This document shows, one piece after another, positions 37,270-46,772 of a stretch of DNA of 64,000 bases. Location: NCBI GenBank assembly GCA_902789795.1, contig CADAPM010000004.1, forward strand, positions 1 to 64,000, in the 5' to 3' direction. The number at the start of each line of letters is the position of its first letter. The stretch's first letter is position 1. The position numbers were made by a program, and so were the translations under genes. The notes below the pieces were generated by a model that searched no databases, was not told the DNA's origin, and worked only from the letters and a program-made list of their open reading frames with translations. The DNA is from an uncultured Eubacteriales bacterium. GTDB lineage: Bacteria; Bacillota; Clostridia; Christensenellales; Aristaeellaceae.

Positions 37270-37746
37270 ATGTTGAAGAAAATGTCCGTCGGCGCGTGGA
37301 TCACCTGCTGCGCGGCGATCCTGATCATCGTCTCTCTGATCGTGTATTCCGCCAACGTGAGCGGCGAAGGCTACTTCCAGGGCCGTTCCGTCAACGGCGT
37401 GACCCTGTGGCTGATCATCGCGGCCGTGCTGCTGGTCTGCGCCATCGCGCTCAAGCTGCTCAACCTGAAGGGTTCCGCGGCGACCAGCGCTGACCTGGCC
37501 TCCGGCCTCATGCAGATCGGCGCGCCCGTGCTCGTGGCGCTGAGCCTGATCAACCTGATCGCCTCCCGCGTGGAAGGCCTGGGCTTCATCTACTTCTCCA
37601 ACGCGGACGTCATCAAGGAAGTCCAGACGCCCGCCAACATGGCCTCCGGTACCGGCGCTATCGCCAGCATGGTGGTCATGGGTGTGGCCCTGGTGGTCGC
37701 CATCGTCGCGGCCTTCTGCGGCCTGCGCAAGAAGGAAGCCAAGTAA
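37270..37746 (+). CDS. Four-helix membrane protein paired with GH3
   Basis: A 158-residue protein with four hydrophobic segments (about 10-28, 45-63, 82-100, 128-150) and a basic C-terminus (RKKEAK). It starts two bases after the GH3 stop, so the two are co-translated, suggesting a partner or anchor for the tethered glucosidase. I do not recognise a family. Confidence 0.7.
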   Translation: MLKKMSVGAWITCCAAILIIVSLIVYSANVSGEGYFQGRSVNGVTLWLIIAAVLLVCAIALKLLNLKGSAATSADLASGLMQIGAPVLVALSLINLIASRVEGLGFIYFSNADVIKEVQTPANMASGTGAIASMVVMGVALVVAIVAAFCGLRKKEAK

Positions 37747-37760
37747 TCAACTCTGACTGA

Positions 37761-37792
37761 AGCCTGCGGGAGGACTAACCCTCCCGCAGGCT
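37761..37792 (+). terminator. Hairpin terminator after the GH3 pair
   Basis: A 13-bp stem (AGCCTGCGGGAGG with CCTCCCGCAGGCT) lies 15 bp after the stop. The tail (GCTCCATTTATTG) is weakly T-rich, so termination may be partial. Confidence 0.65.
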
Positions 37793-37832
37793 GCTCCATT
37801 TATTGCGAATAATGTTGAAAGGGGGAAGGGAC

Positions 37833-38054
37833 ATGCTCACAGCGCTCACCGTGATCCTGGCAGTCAGCGCGCTGGTTTTAACGGCGCTCGGCGCGTGGAA
37901 GCGGTCCTTCCTCCTGTCCTGGCTCGGGGGGCTCAGCTTTGTGCTGTTCCTGGCCCTGATGCTCTATCTGGACCGCCCGTGGGAGGAGATGCTGGTCTTT
38001 GCCCTCCTCTTGCCTGGCTTGTCCATGCTGCATTTGCGGGGTGAAAAGCCGTGA
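37833..38054 (+). CDS. Small membrane protein before MBOAT
   Basis: A 73-residue protein of two to three hydrophobic segments (MLTALTVILAVSALVLTALGA first). ATG 37833 is preceded by AAGGGGGAAGGG. Its stop overlaps the GTG start of the MBOAT gene by 4 nt, so it is translated with it and is probably an accessory subunit. No family recognised. Confidence 0.6.
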   Translation: MLTALTVILAVSALVLTALGAWKRSFLLSWLGGLSFVLFLALMLYLDRPWEEMLVFALLLPGLSMLHLRGEKP

Positions 38055-39433
38055 GCTTCGATACGCCCCGTTATGTGCTGTTTTTAGCCGCTGCGGTCTT
38101 TCTGCATCGGCTCTGCCCGGCCCAGTGGCGCTGGGCGCTGCTGCTTATCGGCAGTCTCTTCTTTTACGCCTGCTGGTCCGCGCCGCTGACGCTGGTGATC
38201 GTGGGCGTGATCCTGCTCACCTGGGCCGCGGGCCTGATGATGGAAAAAAGCGGGACGAAGCGCGCAAAAAGGCTGTGGCTGGCCCTGTCCGTCCTCTGCT
38301 GCGTCGGCCTGCTCATCTGGTTCAAGTACTTCAATTTTCTGGCGGATGCCTTCGTGAGGCTCGCGGGGGGGCGCTGGGAGCCGCTCAGGCTGCTGCTGCC
38401 GGTGGGCTGCTCCTTTTACACCTTTCAGGCCATGTCCTACGTCTTCGACGTATACCGCGGCACGATCCCGGCGGTGCGGCATCCGGGACACTACGCCCTG
38501 TTCATCGCCTTCTTCCCCCAGCTGGTGGCGGGACCCATCGAGCGGACGGATTCCCTGCTGCCGCAGCTGATCGCCGCCCGCACGGCGGACCGGGAGGACG
38601 TGAAGGCGGGGCTCATGCTGCTCTTGAGCGGGTTTTTCCGCAAGCTGGTGATCGCCGACCTGGCGGCTCCGGCGGTGGACCGGGTCTTTGCGGCCCCGTC
38701 CCCGGACGGCAGCGCGGTGCTCCTGGCCCTGATCCTGTTCTCCTTCCAGATCTACTGCGATTTCGCGGGCTACTCCGAGATCGCCCAGGGCAGCGCGCGC
38801 CTGCTGGGCATCCGCATCCGGCGGAACTTCGACCGCCCGTACCTGGCTCAGACCGTGCGCGGGTTCTGGCGGCGCTGGCACATCTCCCTGACCGGCTGGT
38901 TCACGGATTACGTCTATATTCCGCTGGGGGGCAATCGGAAGGGCCGGGGCCGGCAGGTGCTGGCCACCTTCGTCGTGTTCCTGCTCAGCGGCCTCTGGCA
39001 CGGGGCCAACTGGACCTTCGTGCTCTGGGGCGCGTTCCACGGCCTGCTGTGCGCCGTCGAGGTGCTGATGAACCGGCGGGAGATTGCGGAGCCGGGCGTC
39101 CGCAGACATATTCAGTGGGTCCTGACGGCGGTGCCGGTGCTCTTGTCCTGGCTGCTGTTCCGGGCGGAAAGCCTCGGCCAGGCAGCGGCGTTTGCGGTGC
39201 GACTGTTCTCTGCCTGGGACGTGCGCGCGGGGCTTTCCCTGCTGGGTCTCACCTGGGCGCAGGCCGCCGCTTTCCTGCTGGGGCTTTCTTATCTGCCCAT
39301 GCTGCACAGGCTGTCCCAGGGGCGGAGGATCTCGGCCATGGCCTGTTTCTTCCTGGCCGTGTGCATCCTGCTGGCCTGGTTCGCCCGGGCGGCGGGGCAT
39401 GGGGCCGGCGCGTTCATCTATTTCCAGTTCTGA
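38051..39433 (+). CDS. MBOAT-family O-acyltransferase (AlgI/DltB-like)
   Basis: A 460-residue membrane-bound O-acyltransferase with about ten hydrophobic segments. Family signatures: GCSFYTFQAMSYVFDVYRG, FFPQLVAGPIERTD, CDFAGYSEIAQGSARLLGI, FWRRWHISLTGWFTDYVYIPLGGNR (outline) and the catalytic His317 in SGLWHGANWTF. AlgI-type MBOATs pass acetyl groups across the membrane to an SGNH-type partner (AlgJ, AlgX, DltD or PatB) that modifies an extracellular polymer. The next gene encodes a protein with two such SGNH-like domains. GTG 38051. Confidence 0.93.
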   Translation: MSFDTPRYVLFLAAAVFLHRLCPAQWRWALLLIGSLFFYACWSAPLTLVIVGVILLTWAAGLMMEKSGTKRAKRLWLALSVLCCVGLLIWFKYFNFLADAFVRLAGGRWEPLRLLLPVGCSFYTFQAMSYVFDVYRGTIPAVRHPGHYALFIAFFPQLVAGPIERTDSLLPQLIAARTADREDVKAGLMLLLSGFFRKLVIADLAAPAVDRVFAAPSPDGSAVLLALILFSFQIYCDFAGYSEIAQGSARLLGIRIRRNFDRPYLAQTVRGFWRRWHISLTGWFTDYVYIPLGGNRKGRGRQVLATFVVFLLSGLWHGANWTFVLWGAFHGLLCAVEVLMNRREIAEPGVRRHIQWVLTAVPVLLSWLLFRAESLGQAAAFAVRLFSAWDVRAGLSLLGLTWAQAAAFLLGLSYLPMLHRLSQGRRISAMACFFLAVCILLAWFARAAGHGAGAFIYFQF

Positions 39434-39445
39434 CGGAGGGTAAGA

Positions 39446-42379
39446 ATGGGCAAAAGACTGCTGGGGATCTCTGCGCTGGCGCTGATACTGCCGGTGATGG
39501 TCCTCCTTTGCCTTTTTGCCCTGCCGCCCCAGTATGCCCGCACCTATACCGCCGCCCTGGGCGACAAGGCGGCGCTGCTCAGGAAGACCGAGGGGCCGAG
39601 GATCGTGGTCATCGGCGCCAGCGGCGCGGCCTTCGATACGGACTCCGCGCTGCTGGAACAGGAGTTTCCGGGGTACAGGGCCGTCAATTTCGGCCTGTAC
39701 GCGGGGCTCGGCACCACCGTCATGCTGGAATTGGCCCTGCCGGACCTGCGGGCGGGGGACATCGTCGTCTTCATGTCCGAGGTCAGCGAGCAGACCCTGT
39801 CCGACTGGTTCGACGGGGAGCTGATGTGGCAGGCCTCAGAAGGGGACCGGAGCCTGCTTATGCGGCTGGACGCTTCGCGCTGGGAGGAAATGCTGGCAGC
39901 CCTGCCCCGGTACGCTGCGCGGAAAGCCGGGTTCTTTTTCCGGGGCGACGCGCCGGAGGGGGACCAGGTCTATGCCCGGAGCTCGTTCACTGAGAAGGGC
40001 GACGTGCGGCCGGAGCTGAAGCCGGCCAACCGGATGCCCGGGGGCTGGGACAGTTCTGTCCCCCTGCGCTTTGACGAAAGCTGGCCCTCGGAGGAGTTTT
40101 TGGCCCGCGTCGATCGCTTTGCTCAGGCCTGCCGGAAGCGCGGCGTGCAGTTCTTTTTCCGCCTCTGTCCCATGGACCGGGCCGCGCTGGAGGTTGGAGA
40201 GGAAGCGAAGGCGGAGGCCTTCCTGGAAAGGCTGCGGACCGCGCTCAACTGTCCGGTCATCGGCACCGGGGACCGCGCGATCATGGAGCCCGGCTGGTTC
40301 TTCGACACCAATTTCCACCTGAACGCCTCCGGCGCTGAGATGAACACCCTGCATTTGGCGGAGGACCTGAAGACGGCCCTGGGCGAGCCGCTGCCTGTGA
40401 GGGCGGAGCTGCCCGAAATGCCGTCGCTCCAGGTGGAGAATACCGCCGCGGGGGACGACAGCGACGCGGGACTGTTCACCTATGCGCCCGTCGGGGAAGG
40501 CCTGGCGATCACGGGGGTGACCGAAGGGGCCAAGGGCCGGGAAAGCCTGACGGTCCCCACCCATGCCCAGGGGCGGTCCGTCCTGACGCTGGCGCGCAAC
40601 GCCCTGCGGGGAGCGGAGAGCCTGCGGACGCTGACCCTGCAGGCCAACATCCGGACCATCGAGGACGGGGCCTTTGCGGGCTGTGACAGCCTGGCGGACA
40701 TCATCCTGCTGCAGGACGATCCCGCCCGGTGCGCGGTCGGCGCGGGGCTGCTGGAGGGTTCTAGGGCTACGGTCACGGTGCCGGCGTCCCGCTACGGCAG
40801 CTATTGCACCAACTATTTCTGGGCTGTCCACGCGGACCGCCTGAGGGCCGGAGGCGAAGCTCCGGCTCCGACCGCTACGCCTGTTCCTGCGGAAACACCT
40901 GTCGCTGCCAAGGCTTCGGTCACCCGCATCACCTATGAAGGCAACGGCGGCAACCTGAGGGGCGCTGACGGGACGAGCCTCACGCGGGACGTGACCTTTG
41001 CCCACCTGCGGGAAAACACCCTGCAGGGAACGGTCTGGTTCAGGCGGGAGGGCTATACGCTGACGGGCTGGAATACCCAGCCGGACGGCAGCGGCAGGCC
41101 GGTGGGCCTGGGCAGCCGGATCGACCCCGCAGACGCCCCGGTGCTGTACGCCCAATGGCTGGCCTGGAGCGCGGACAGCGATTTTGACTGGGCGGTGGAC
41201 AGCGGGAGCGCGGCGGTGACGGGCTATCACGGTGCGGCGGACGCCTGCGTCATCCCGGAGGAGCACGAGGGCCTGCCCGTCCGTGCCATCCATCCGGGCG
41301 CGTTTGAGGATGCGGAGTTTGAGCTCCTGGTCCTTCCGCCCTCCCTGCGGCGGGTGGAGGACGGCGCATTTGCGGACTGCGGGATCGGCACGCTGATCCT
41401 GTACGACAGCCTGGAAAAGATCGGCGACGCCGGTTTCCCCGGCAGTGAGATCACGACGCTCCGGGTCAACGCGGCGGTGGGCCCGTCCTACAGCGGCAGC
41501 TATTTTGACACCTTCCAGGATAAGCTCGACTATCTGCGAACCCTGCGGGGCAAGCGCAAGCTGATCCTGTCCTCCGGCTCCTCGGGCCGCTACGGGTACG
41601 ATTCGGAGATGCTGAAGGCGGCGTTCCCGGAGCTGGAGCCGGTGAACATGGGGGTGTATGCCTATACCGCCGCCCGGCCCCAGCTGGAGCTGATCCTGCC
41701 CTGGGCGGAGGAGGGGGATATCCTGCTCTACGCGCCGGAGTTCGACGCCATCCGGGAGCAGTTCTGCACCGACCGCGCCTTGGACAAGGGCTTCTGGGCG
41801 ATGATGGAATCCAACTACGATGTGGCCGCGGAGCTGGACATGCGAAAGTATTCTTCTGTGTTCGACAGCTTCGGGGAGTACCTGCGGGTGCGCGCCATGA
41901 TGCCGGACCGGGGGTATGAGGTGAGCCCCGCCAAGTACGACGACGACGGCGTCTTCTACTACGGGTTCTTCACCTACAACAAGTACGGCGATTTCGTCCT
42001 GCCGCGCCCCAATGGGGAAACGGACGAGCGCCTGCGCCACAACATCGCCGATTACACCCTGGACAGCTTCCCGCCGGGAACGGTGGAAGCCCTGAACGCC
42101 GCCCTCAGGCCCTTCACCGACAAGGGCGTGACCGTCTGGTTCGGCTATACGCCGCGCAACAGCGCTTCCCTGACGGAAAAAAGCACCCTGGAGGCCCGGG
42201 CGGCGCTGGAGGAGCACATGCGCAATACCTTGGAAGTGCCGGTGATCTCGCGCCTGGAGGACAGTCTGATGCCGGGCCGGTACTTCTGGCTGATCGACAG
42301 CCACCTGAGCACCGAAGGCGCGCGCCTGCGCACGAAACAGATCATCAGTGACCTGCGTACTGCCATGTCACAAGAATAA
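39446..42379 (+). CDS. Double-SGNH surface protein with LRR and InlB B-type repeats (MBOAT partner)
   Basis: A 977-residue protein with an N-terminal anchor (about 5-27). Domain 1 (about 50-315) is SGNH-like: VVIGASGAAFDTD with Ser59, and DTNFH with Asp287/His291. Residues about 335-465 are BspA-type leucine-rich repeats (LARNALRGAESLRTLTL). A Pro/Thr linker (about 470-490) leads to an InlB B-repeat/Flg_new-like module (about 492-571; ITYEGNGGN, GYTLTGWNTQPDGSG). A second LRR stretch spans about 585-690. Domain 2 (about 700-977) repeats the SGNH pattern: LILSSGSSGRYGYD, and DSHLSTEG with Asp951/His953. It follows MBOAT by 12 bp. It probably receives acyl groups from MBOAT and acylates a surface polymer, while the LRR part binds wall or substrate (inference). 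Confidence 0.75.
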   Translation: MGKRLLGISALALILPVMVLLCLFALPPQYARTYTAALGDKAALLRKTEGPRIVVIGASGAAFDTDSALLEQEFPGYRAVNFGLYAGLGTTVMLELALPDLRAGDIVVFMSEVSEQTLSDWFDGELMWQASEGDRSLLMRLDASRWEEMLAALPRYAARKAGFFFRGDAPEGDQVYARSSFTEKGDVRPELKPANRMPGGWDSSVPLRFDESWPSEEFLARVDRFAQACRKRGVQFFFRLCPMDRAALEVGEEAKAEAFLERLRTALNCPVIGTGDRAIMEPGWFFDTNFHLNASGAEMNTLHLAEDLKTALGEPLPVRAELPEMPSLQVENTAAGDDSDAGLFTYAPVGEGLAITGVTEGAKGRESLTVPTHAQGRSVLTLARNALRGAESLRTLTLQANIRTIEDGAFAGCDSLADIILLQDDPARCAVGAGLLEGSRATVTVPASRYGSYCTNYFWAVHADRLRAGGEAPAPTATPVPAETPVAAKASVTRITYEGNGGNLRGADGTSLTRDVTFAHLRENTLQGTVWFRREGYTLTGWNTQPDGSGRPVGLGSRIDPADAPVLYAQWLAWSADSDFDWAVDSGSAAVTGYHGAADACVIPEEHEGLPVRAIHPGAFEDAEFELLVLPPSLRRVEDGAFADCGIGTLILYDSLEKIGDAGFPGSEITTLRVNAAVGPSYSGSYFDTFQDKLDYLRTLRGKRKLILSSGSSGRYGYDSEMLKAAFPELEPVNMGVYAYTAARPQLELILPWAEEGDILLYAPEFDAIREQFCTDRALDKGFWAMMESNYDVAAELDMRKYSSVFDSFGEYLRVRAMMPDRGYEVSPAKYDDDGVFYYGFFTYNKYGDFVLPRPNGETDERLRHNIADYTLDSFPPGTVEALNAALRPFTDKGVTVWFGYTPRNSASLTEKSTLEARAALEEHMRNTLEVPVISRLEDSLMPGRYFWLIDSHLSTEGARLRTKQIISDLRTAMSQE

Positions 42380-42395
42380 AGGAGACGGTGAGACC

Positions 42396-44813
42396 ATGAA
42401 AAAGCTGGACTTCAATACGGGCTGGACCTGCAAGCCCCTGAGCGGGAGCACTCCGGCGATCCCCGTGCTGCTGCCCCACGACGCGATGCGCACGGAGCAG
42501 CGCACCGCCGCCAGTCTGGGCGGGGGGAACATCGGCTGGTTCGAAGGGCTCGACTACTGCTATGAGAAGACCTTTGTCCTGCCGGCCGAGCTTACCGGCC
42601 AGCACCTGGAACTGCAGTTCGAGGGCGTCTACCACGATCCGGAGATCACGGTCAACGGTCAGAAGGTGGCCGCGCCGCTCTATGGCTATACGGATTTCAA
42701 TATCGATCTTGACGGCCTGCTTCATGAGACCGGGGAAAACCGGATCACGGTCATCGCCCATAACTCGGACCAGCCCAACTCCCGCTGGTACTCCGGCACG
42801 GGCATCTACCGCCCCGTCTGGCTGTGGGCGGGCCCTGAAAAGTATATCCTCATGGACGGTCTGCGGGTCACCACCCTGTCCCTGGATGAAAGGAAGATCC
42901 GCGCGGAGGCCGAGATACAGGGCGAAGGCGAGGCCGAATTCTGCGTGATGGACGGGGAAAAGTGCCTGGCTGCCGCCAAGGCAACGGCGGAGGACGGCAA
43001 GGCCGTGGCGGAATTGGCGCTGCCTCAGGCGGAGCTCTGGAGCCCGGAGCATCCGAAGCTCTATACCCTGCGCGTCTGCTTCGGCGGCGACAGGGCGGAG
43101 ACGGACTTCGGCGTCAGGACCCTCGCCTGGGATCCGGAGCACGGCCTCACGATCAACGGGGCGCGGACGATCCTGCGCGGCGCGTGCATCCATCACGACA
43201 ACGGCGTGCTGGGCGCGTGCACCTATCCCGAGGTGGAGGAGCGCCGGGTGCGCATTTTGCAGGCGGCGGGCTATAACGCGGTGCGCTCGGCCCACAACCC
43301 GGCGTCCCGGTACCTGCTGGAGGTCTGCGACCGGCTGGGCATGCTGATGATGGACGAGTACGTGGACTGCTGGTATATGCACAAGACGGAGCACGATTAC
43401 GCCTCCCACGTGCTGGAAAACTGGAAGGCCGACCTGCAAAGCCTGGTCTGGAAGGACTATAACCACCCCTCCGTCATCATGTATTCCACCGGCAACGAGG
43501 TGGCCGAGAGCGCCCAGGAGAAGGGCATCCGGCTGCAGAAGGACTTTACCGAATACCTGCACGGGCTGGACCCGACCCGGCCCGTCACCTGCGGCATCAA
43601 CATTTTCTTCAACTTTCTGAGCAGCATGGGCTTCGGCGTATACAGCGACGAGAAAGCGAAAAAGGAAGCGGAAGCGGCGGAAAAGAACGCCCAGCGCCAG
43701 AAGGAGGCCCAGCTGCCCAAAAAGAAAAAGTCCGTGGGCTCCGAGTTCTTCAACAACATGGCGGCGAAGCTGGGCACGGATTTCATGAAGTTCGGCGCGT
43801 GGCTGCCGCCCTGCGACTGGAAGACCCGGGACGCCTTCGCGGCGATGGACATCGCGGGCTACAACTACGGCAACTGGCGCTACCGCAAGGATTGCCGCAA
43901 GCACCCCGACCGGCTGATCCTGGGCTCCGAGACCCTGATCGGCGACGCGCGGCCCTTCTGGCTCCTGGCTCAGGAGCAGCCGCGGATCATCGGCGATTTC
44001 GTCTGGGCCGGCTGGGATTATATCGGCGAGTGCGGCGGCGACAGCCCCGAGTACGGCAGCTACCGCACGGAGAAGGACGAAGACCGCATCCGCGGCGGCA
44101 CCTGCCGCATCGATGTGACGGGCAAGCTGACGCCGGAAGCGGATTACACCCGCGTGGTCTTTGATCTGGAGCCGGCCCCCCGGCTGGCGGTGGTCCCGCC
44201 CAGCGAGGACGTCAAGCCGACCCTGACCGGCTGGCAGCTGACCCGCGCCATCCGCAGCTGGAGCTATCCGGGCTGCGAGGGAAAAACGGCCCAGGTCGAG
44301 GTCTACTCCACGGCTCGGCGCGTCCGCCTGAGTCTGAACGGCAGGGTCGTCGGCACCAAAGCCGTGCCCTCCGGCTGCCGGGTGCTTTTCAGCGTCCCCT
44401 ACGAGGCGGGCGAGCTGAAGGCGGAAGCCCTGGACGGGAACGGCCGGGTGATCGGCAGCGATATCCTCGCCAGCGCGGGCGCGGAGACGGAGCTCCGCCT
44501 GGAGCCGGAAACGGTATCGTGCCTCCCCGGCGGGATGGTCTACCTGCGCATGCGTTATACGGACGGAAAGGGCGAAGTCAAGCCGTTGGAACGGCACACG
44601 GTGAGCGTGGCTGCGGAGAACGCGGAGGTCATGGGTACGGCCAACAGCTGCACTTTCTTTGAGGGCAATTACGCCCAGCCCCGGGTGCCCGTCTATTTCG
44701 GCGAGGCCCAGGCGGTGGTCCGGGCCGGAAAACCGGGCGTCATCCGTATCACGGTAACGGACGGGGAGCGCAAGGCGGAAGCGCAGATCGAATGCAGGGA
44801 GAACGAAGCATGA
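42396..44813 (+). CDS. Glycoside hydrolase family 2 (beta-galactosidase-like)
   Basis: An 805-residue GH2 enzyme. It has a jelly-roll domain (about 1-150; HHHGE-like RWYSGTGIYRPVWLW), an immunoglobulin-like domain (about 150-250) and a TIM barrel (about 250-560). The acid/base is Glu368 in YSTGNEVAES and the nucleophile Glu512 in ILGSETL. C-terminal beta domains (about 580-800) follow. A Lys/Glu-rich insertion at about 425-445 sits in the barrel. No signal peptide. ATG 42396 follows GGAGACGG. Substrate could be beta-galactosides or beta-glucuronides; the rhamnosidase partner suggests pectic side chains. Confidence 0.85.
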   Translation: MKKLDFNTGWTCKPLSGSTPAIPVLLPHDAMRTEQRTAASLGGGNIGWFEGLDYCYEKTFVLPAELTGQHLELQFEGVYHDPEITVNGQKVAAPLYGYTDFNIDLDGLLHETGENRITVIAHNSDQPNSRWYSGTGIYRPVWLWAGPEKYILMDGLRVTTLSLDERKIRAEAEIQGEGEAEFCVMDGEKCLAAAKATAEDGKAVAELALPQAELWSPEHPKLYTLRVCFGGDRAETDFGVRTLAWDPEHGLTINGARTILRGACIHHDNGVLGACTYPEVEERRVRILQAAGYNAVRSAHNPASRYLLEVCDRLGMLMMDEYVDCWYMHKTEHDYASHVLENWKADLQSLVWKDYNHPSVIMYSTGNEVAESAQEKGIRLQKDFTEYLHGLDPTRPVTCGINIFFNFLSSMGFGVYSDEKAKKEAEAAEKNAQRQKEAQLPKKKKSVGSEFFNNMAAKLGTDFMKFGAWLPPCDWKTRDAFAAMDIAGYNYGNWRYRKDCRKHPDRLILGSETLIGDARPFWLLAQEQPRIIGDFVWAGWDYIGECGGDSPEYGSYRTEKDEDRIRGGTCRIDVTGKLTPEADYTRVVFDLEPAPRLAVVPPSEDVKPTLTGWQLTRAIRSWSYPGCEGKTAQVEVYSTARRVRLSLNGRVVGTKAVPSGCRVLFSVPYEAGELKAEALDGNGRVIGSDILASAGAETELRLEPETVSCLPGGMVYLRMRYTDGKGEVKPLERHTVSVAAENAEVMGTANSCTFFEGNYAQPRVPVYFGEAQAVVRAGKPGVIRITVTDGERKAEAQIECRENEA

Positions 44814-46708
44814 ACGAGAACAGAGCGCGGTGGATCTGGTACCCCGGGGATCTGGAGCTGTACCACGCCATGAAGCAGAATTTTTCCCGGGTGGAGCGGG
44901 GCTTCTCCTGGCCGGCCTTCTGGAAGAGCGAGGGCTTCCGCCATCGGGTGGCCTACAAGCGCGACTATCAGCTGGAGGGAGAGACCAGCTTCACCGTCAC
45001 CGTGCCGCCGGAATCCTCGGCCTTCGTGCGCGTGAACGGGGAGAAGCGCCCGGTGGGGCAGAAGATCGTCTGCGGCCCGGGGGCCGTCTCGCTGACGGTG
45101 CATATCGGCCGGATCATCGGCGTGCCCGCGGCCTACATCGAGGGGGACGTGATTTGCTCTGACGAGGGCTGGATGGTGGAGGACTACTGCGAGCCCCCGG
45201 TGCCCGCGGGTTCCAACCGGTACTTTACGGAGCCAGACCAGCAGGTGGATCAGTGGCCCATGCTGGAAAAAGCCTATGAGCCGGTGAGCGTGGAAACGGT
45301 GAACGGCGGGGCGCTGTATACCTTTGAGACCGAGCTGACCGCCGCGCTGGAAGTGCTGCCCCTGGGCGAGAACACCGAGCCGCCGCTGGTCTATCTCGGG
45401 GAATCCCGGGCGGAGGCCCTGGATACGGCCCGGTGCTATTACTTCTGCCGTCTGGACGCGCAGACGGGCCGCTGCCCGCGACAGGCCCTGCGCTATGCCT
45501 ATCTGCCGGGCGTCGATCCGGCGGCGGTCAGGGTCCGGGCCCTGCACCAGTATGTGGATGTCCCGGTCCGGGCGTCCTTCCGCAGCGGCGATCAGGAGCT
45601 GGACCGCATCTTCGAGGTGGCGGCCCACACCTTCTCGCTGTGCTGCGATGTGTTCTTCCTGGACGGCATCAAGCGCGACAAGTGGATCTGGGGCGGGGAC
45701 GCCTATCAATCCCTGTTCGTGAACCGCTACCTGACCGGTGACCGGGAGATCGAGCAGCGCACCCTGACCGCGCTTCGGGGCAACGATCCGGTCACCACCC
45801 ATATCAACACCATCGTGGATTATTCCCTGCTGTGGATCCTGAGCATGGCGGAGCATTACGATACCTACGGCGACCGAAAGTACCTGGACCAGATGCTGCC
45901 CAAGATGGAGAGCCTGACGGAGCTGCTCTTGAGCCAGCGGGACGAAAACGGCTTCCTGATCGGGCGGGAGAAGGACTGGGTGTTCGTGGACTGGGCGGAC
46001 TTTGACCGGGACGGCCCCCTCTGCGCCGAGCAGATGCTTTTGTGCGCAGCCCTGGGCGTCATGGCCCGGTTCGCGCCGGAGGACAAGGCCGCCCGCTACC
46101 GGGAGATCCGGGATCAGTTGCTCCAAAACATCGAGCTCCGCTTCTGGGACGAGGGCAGGCAGGCCTATATCGACTCCTGGACCTCCGGCAAGCGCCATGT
46201 GACCCGGCACGCCAACATCCTGGCCATCCTCTTCGGCCTCGTGAGCCCCGAGCGCCAGCGCGTGCTGGCCCGGTCGGTGCTCATGGATCCGGCGGTGCCG
46301 GCCATCACTACGCCCTATTTCCGCTTTTTCGAGCTGGAGGCCCTCTGCAGGCTCGGCTATCTCCAGGAGGTGCTGGAGGGGATCAAGGCCTACTGGGGCG
46401 GCATGCTCAAATTGGGGGCCGTGACCTTCTGGGAGCAGTACGACCCTGCCCTGCCGCTGGAGCAGCAGTACGCCATGTACGGCGATCCCTTCGGCAAAAG
46501 CCTCTGCCATGCCTGGGCGGCCAGCCCCATCTACCTGCTGGCCCGGTACTTTATCGGGCTCCGGCTGGACGCGTCCGCGCCTGAGGGGTACGTCCTCGAA
46601 CCAGCGGAAGGCTTCTTCCGGGACCTGGACTGCGCCTTCCCCGTGGGGGACAGGGTTTTGAAGATCCGCATGCGGGACGGTCAAGTGAAAACCGCCGTAC
46701 TGGAATGA
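44810..46708 (+). CDS. GH78-like alpha-L-rhamnosidase
   Basis: A 632-residue enzyme with an N-terminal beta-sandwich (about 1-130), a second beta domain and an (alpha/alpha)6 barrel. FLDGIKRDKWIWGGDAYQSLF holds the catalytic acidic residues of the family, EKDWVFVDWADFD follows, and the C-terminal KSLCHAWAASPIYLL matches the first GH78-like gene. No signal peptide. ATG 44810 overlaps the GH2 stop (ATGA). Releases L-rhamnose for the kinase that follows. Confidence 0.85.
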   Translation: MNENRARWIWYPGDLELYHAMKQNFSRVERGFSWPAFWKSEGFRHRVAYKRDYQLEGETSFTVTVPPESSAFVRVNGEKRPVGQKIVCGPGAVSLTVHIGRIIGVPAAYIEGDVICSDEGWMVEDYCEPPVPAGSNRYFTEPDQQVDQWPMLEKAYEPVSVETVNGGALYTFETELTAALEVLPLGENTEPPLVYLGESRAEALDTARCYYFCRLDAQTGRCPRQALRYAYLPGVDPAAVRVRALHQYVDVPVRASFRSGDQELDRIFEVAAHTFSLCCDVFFLDGIKRDKWIWGGDAYQSLFVNRYLTGDREIEQRTLTALRGNDPVTTHINTIVDYSLLWILSMAEHYDTYGDRKYLDQMLPKMESLTELLLSQRDENGFLIGREKDWVFVDWADFDRDGPLCAEQMLLCAALGVMARFAPEDKAARYREIRDQLLQNIELRFWDEGRQAYIDSWTSGKRHVTRHANILAILFGLVSPERQRVLARSVLMDPAVPAITTPYFRFFELEALCRLGYLQEVLEGIKAYWGGMLKLGAVTFWEQYDPALPLEQQYAMYGDPFGKSLCHAWAASPIYLLARYFIGLRLDASAPEGYVLEPAEGFFRDLDCAFPVGDRVLKIRMRDGQVKTAVLE

Positions 46709-46709
46709 G

Positions 46710-46737
46710 TTGATTTACCACGGATCTGTGATAGAAT
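46710..46737 (+). promoter_or_regulatory. Possible promoter of rhamnulokinase gene
   Basis: TTGATT, 16-bp spacer, TAGAAT directly after the GH78 stop. Spacing is one base short of optimal. Confidence 0.5.
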
Positions 46738-46772
46738 AGGAACCGATGAAAATGATGAAGGGAGCTGATCGT

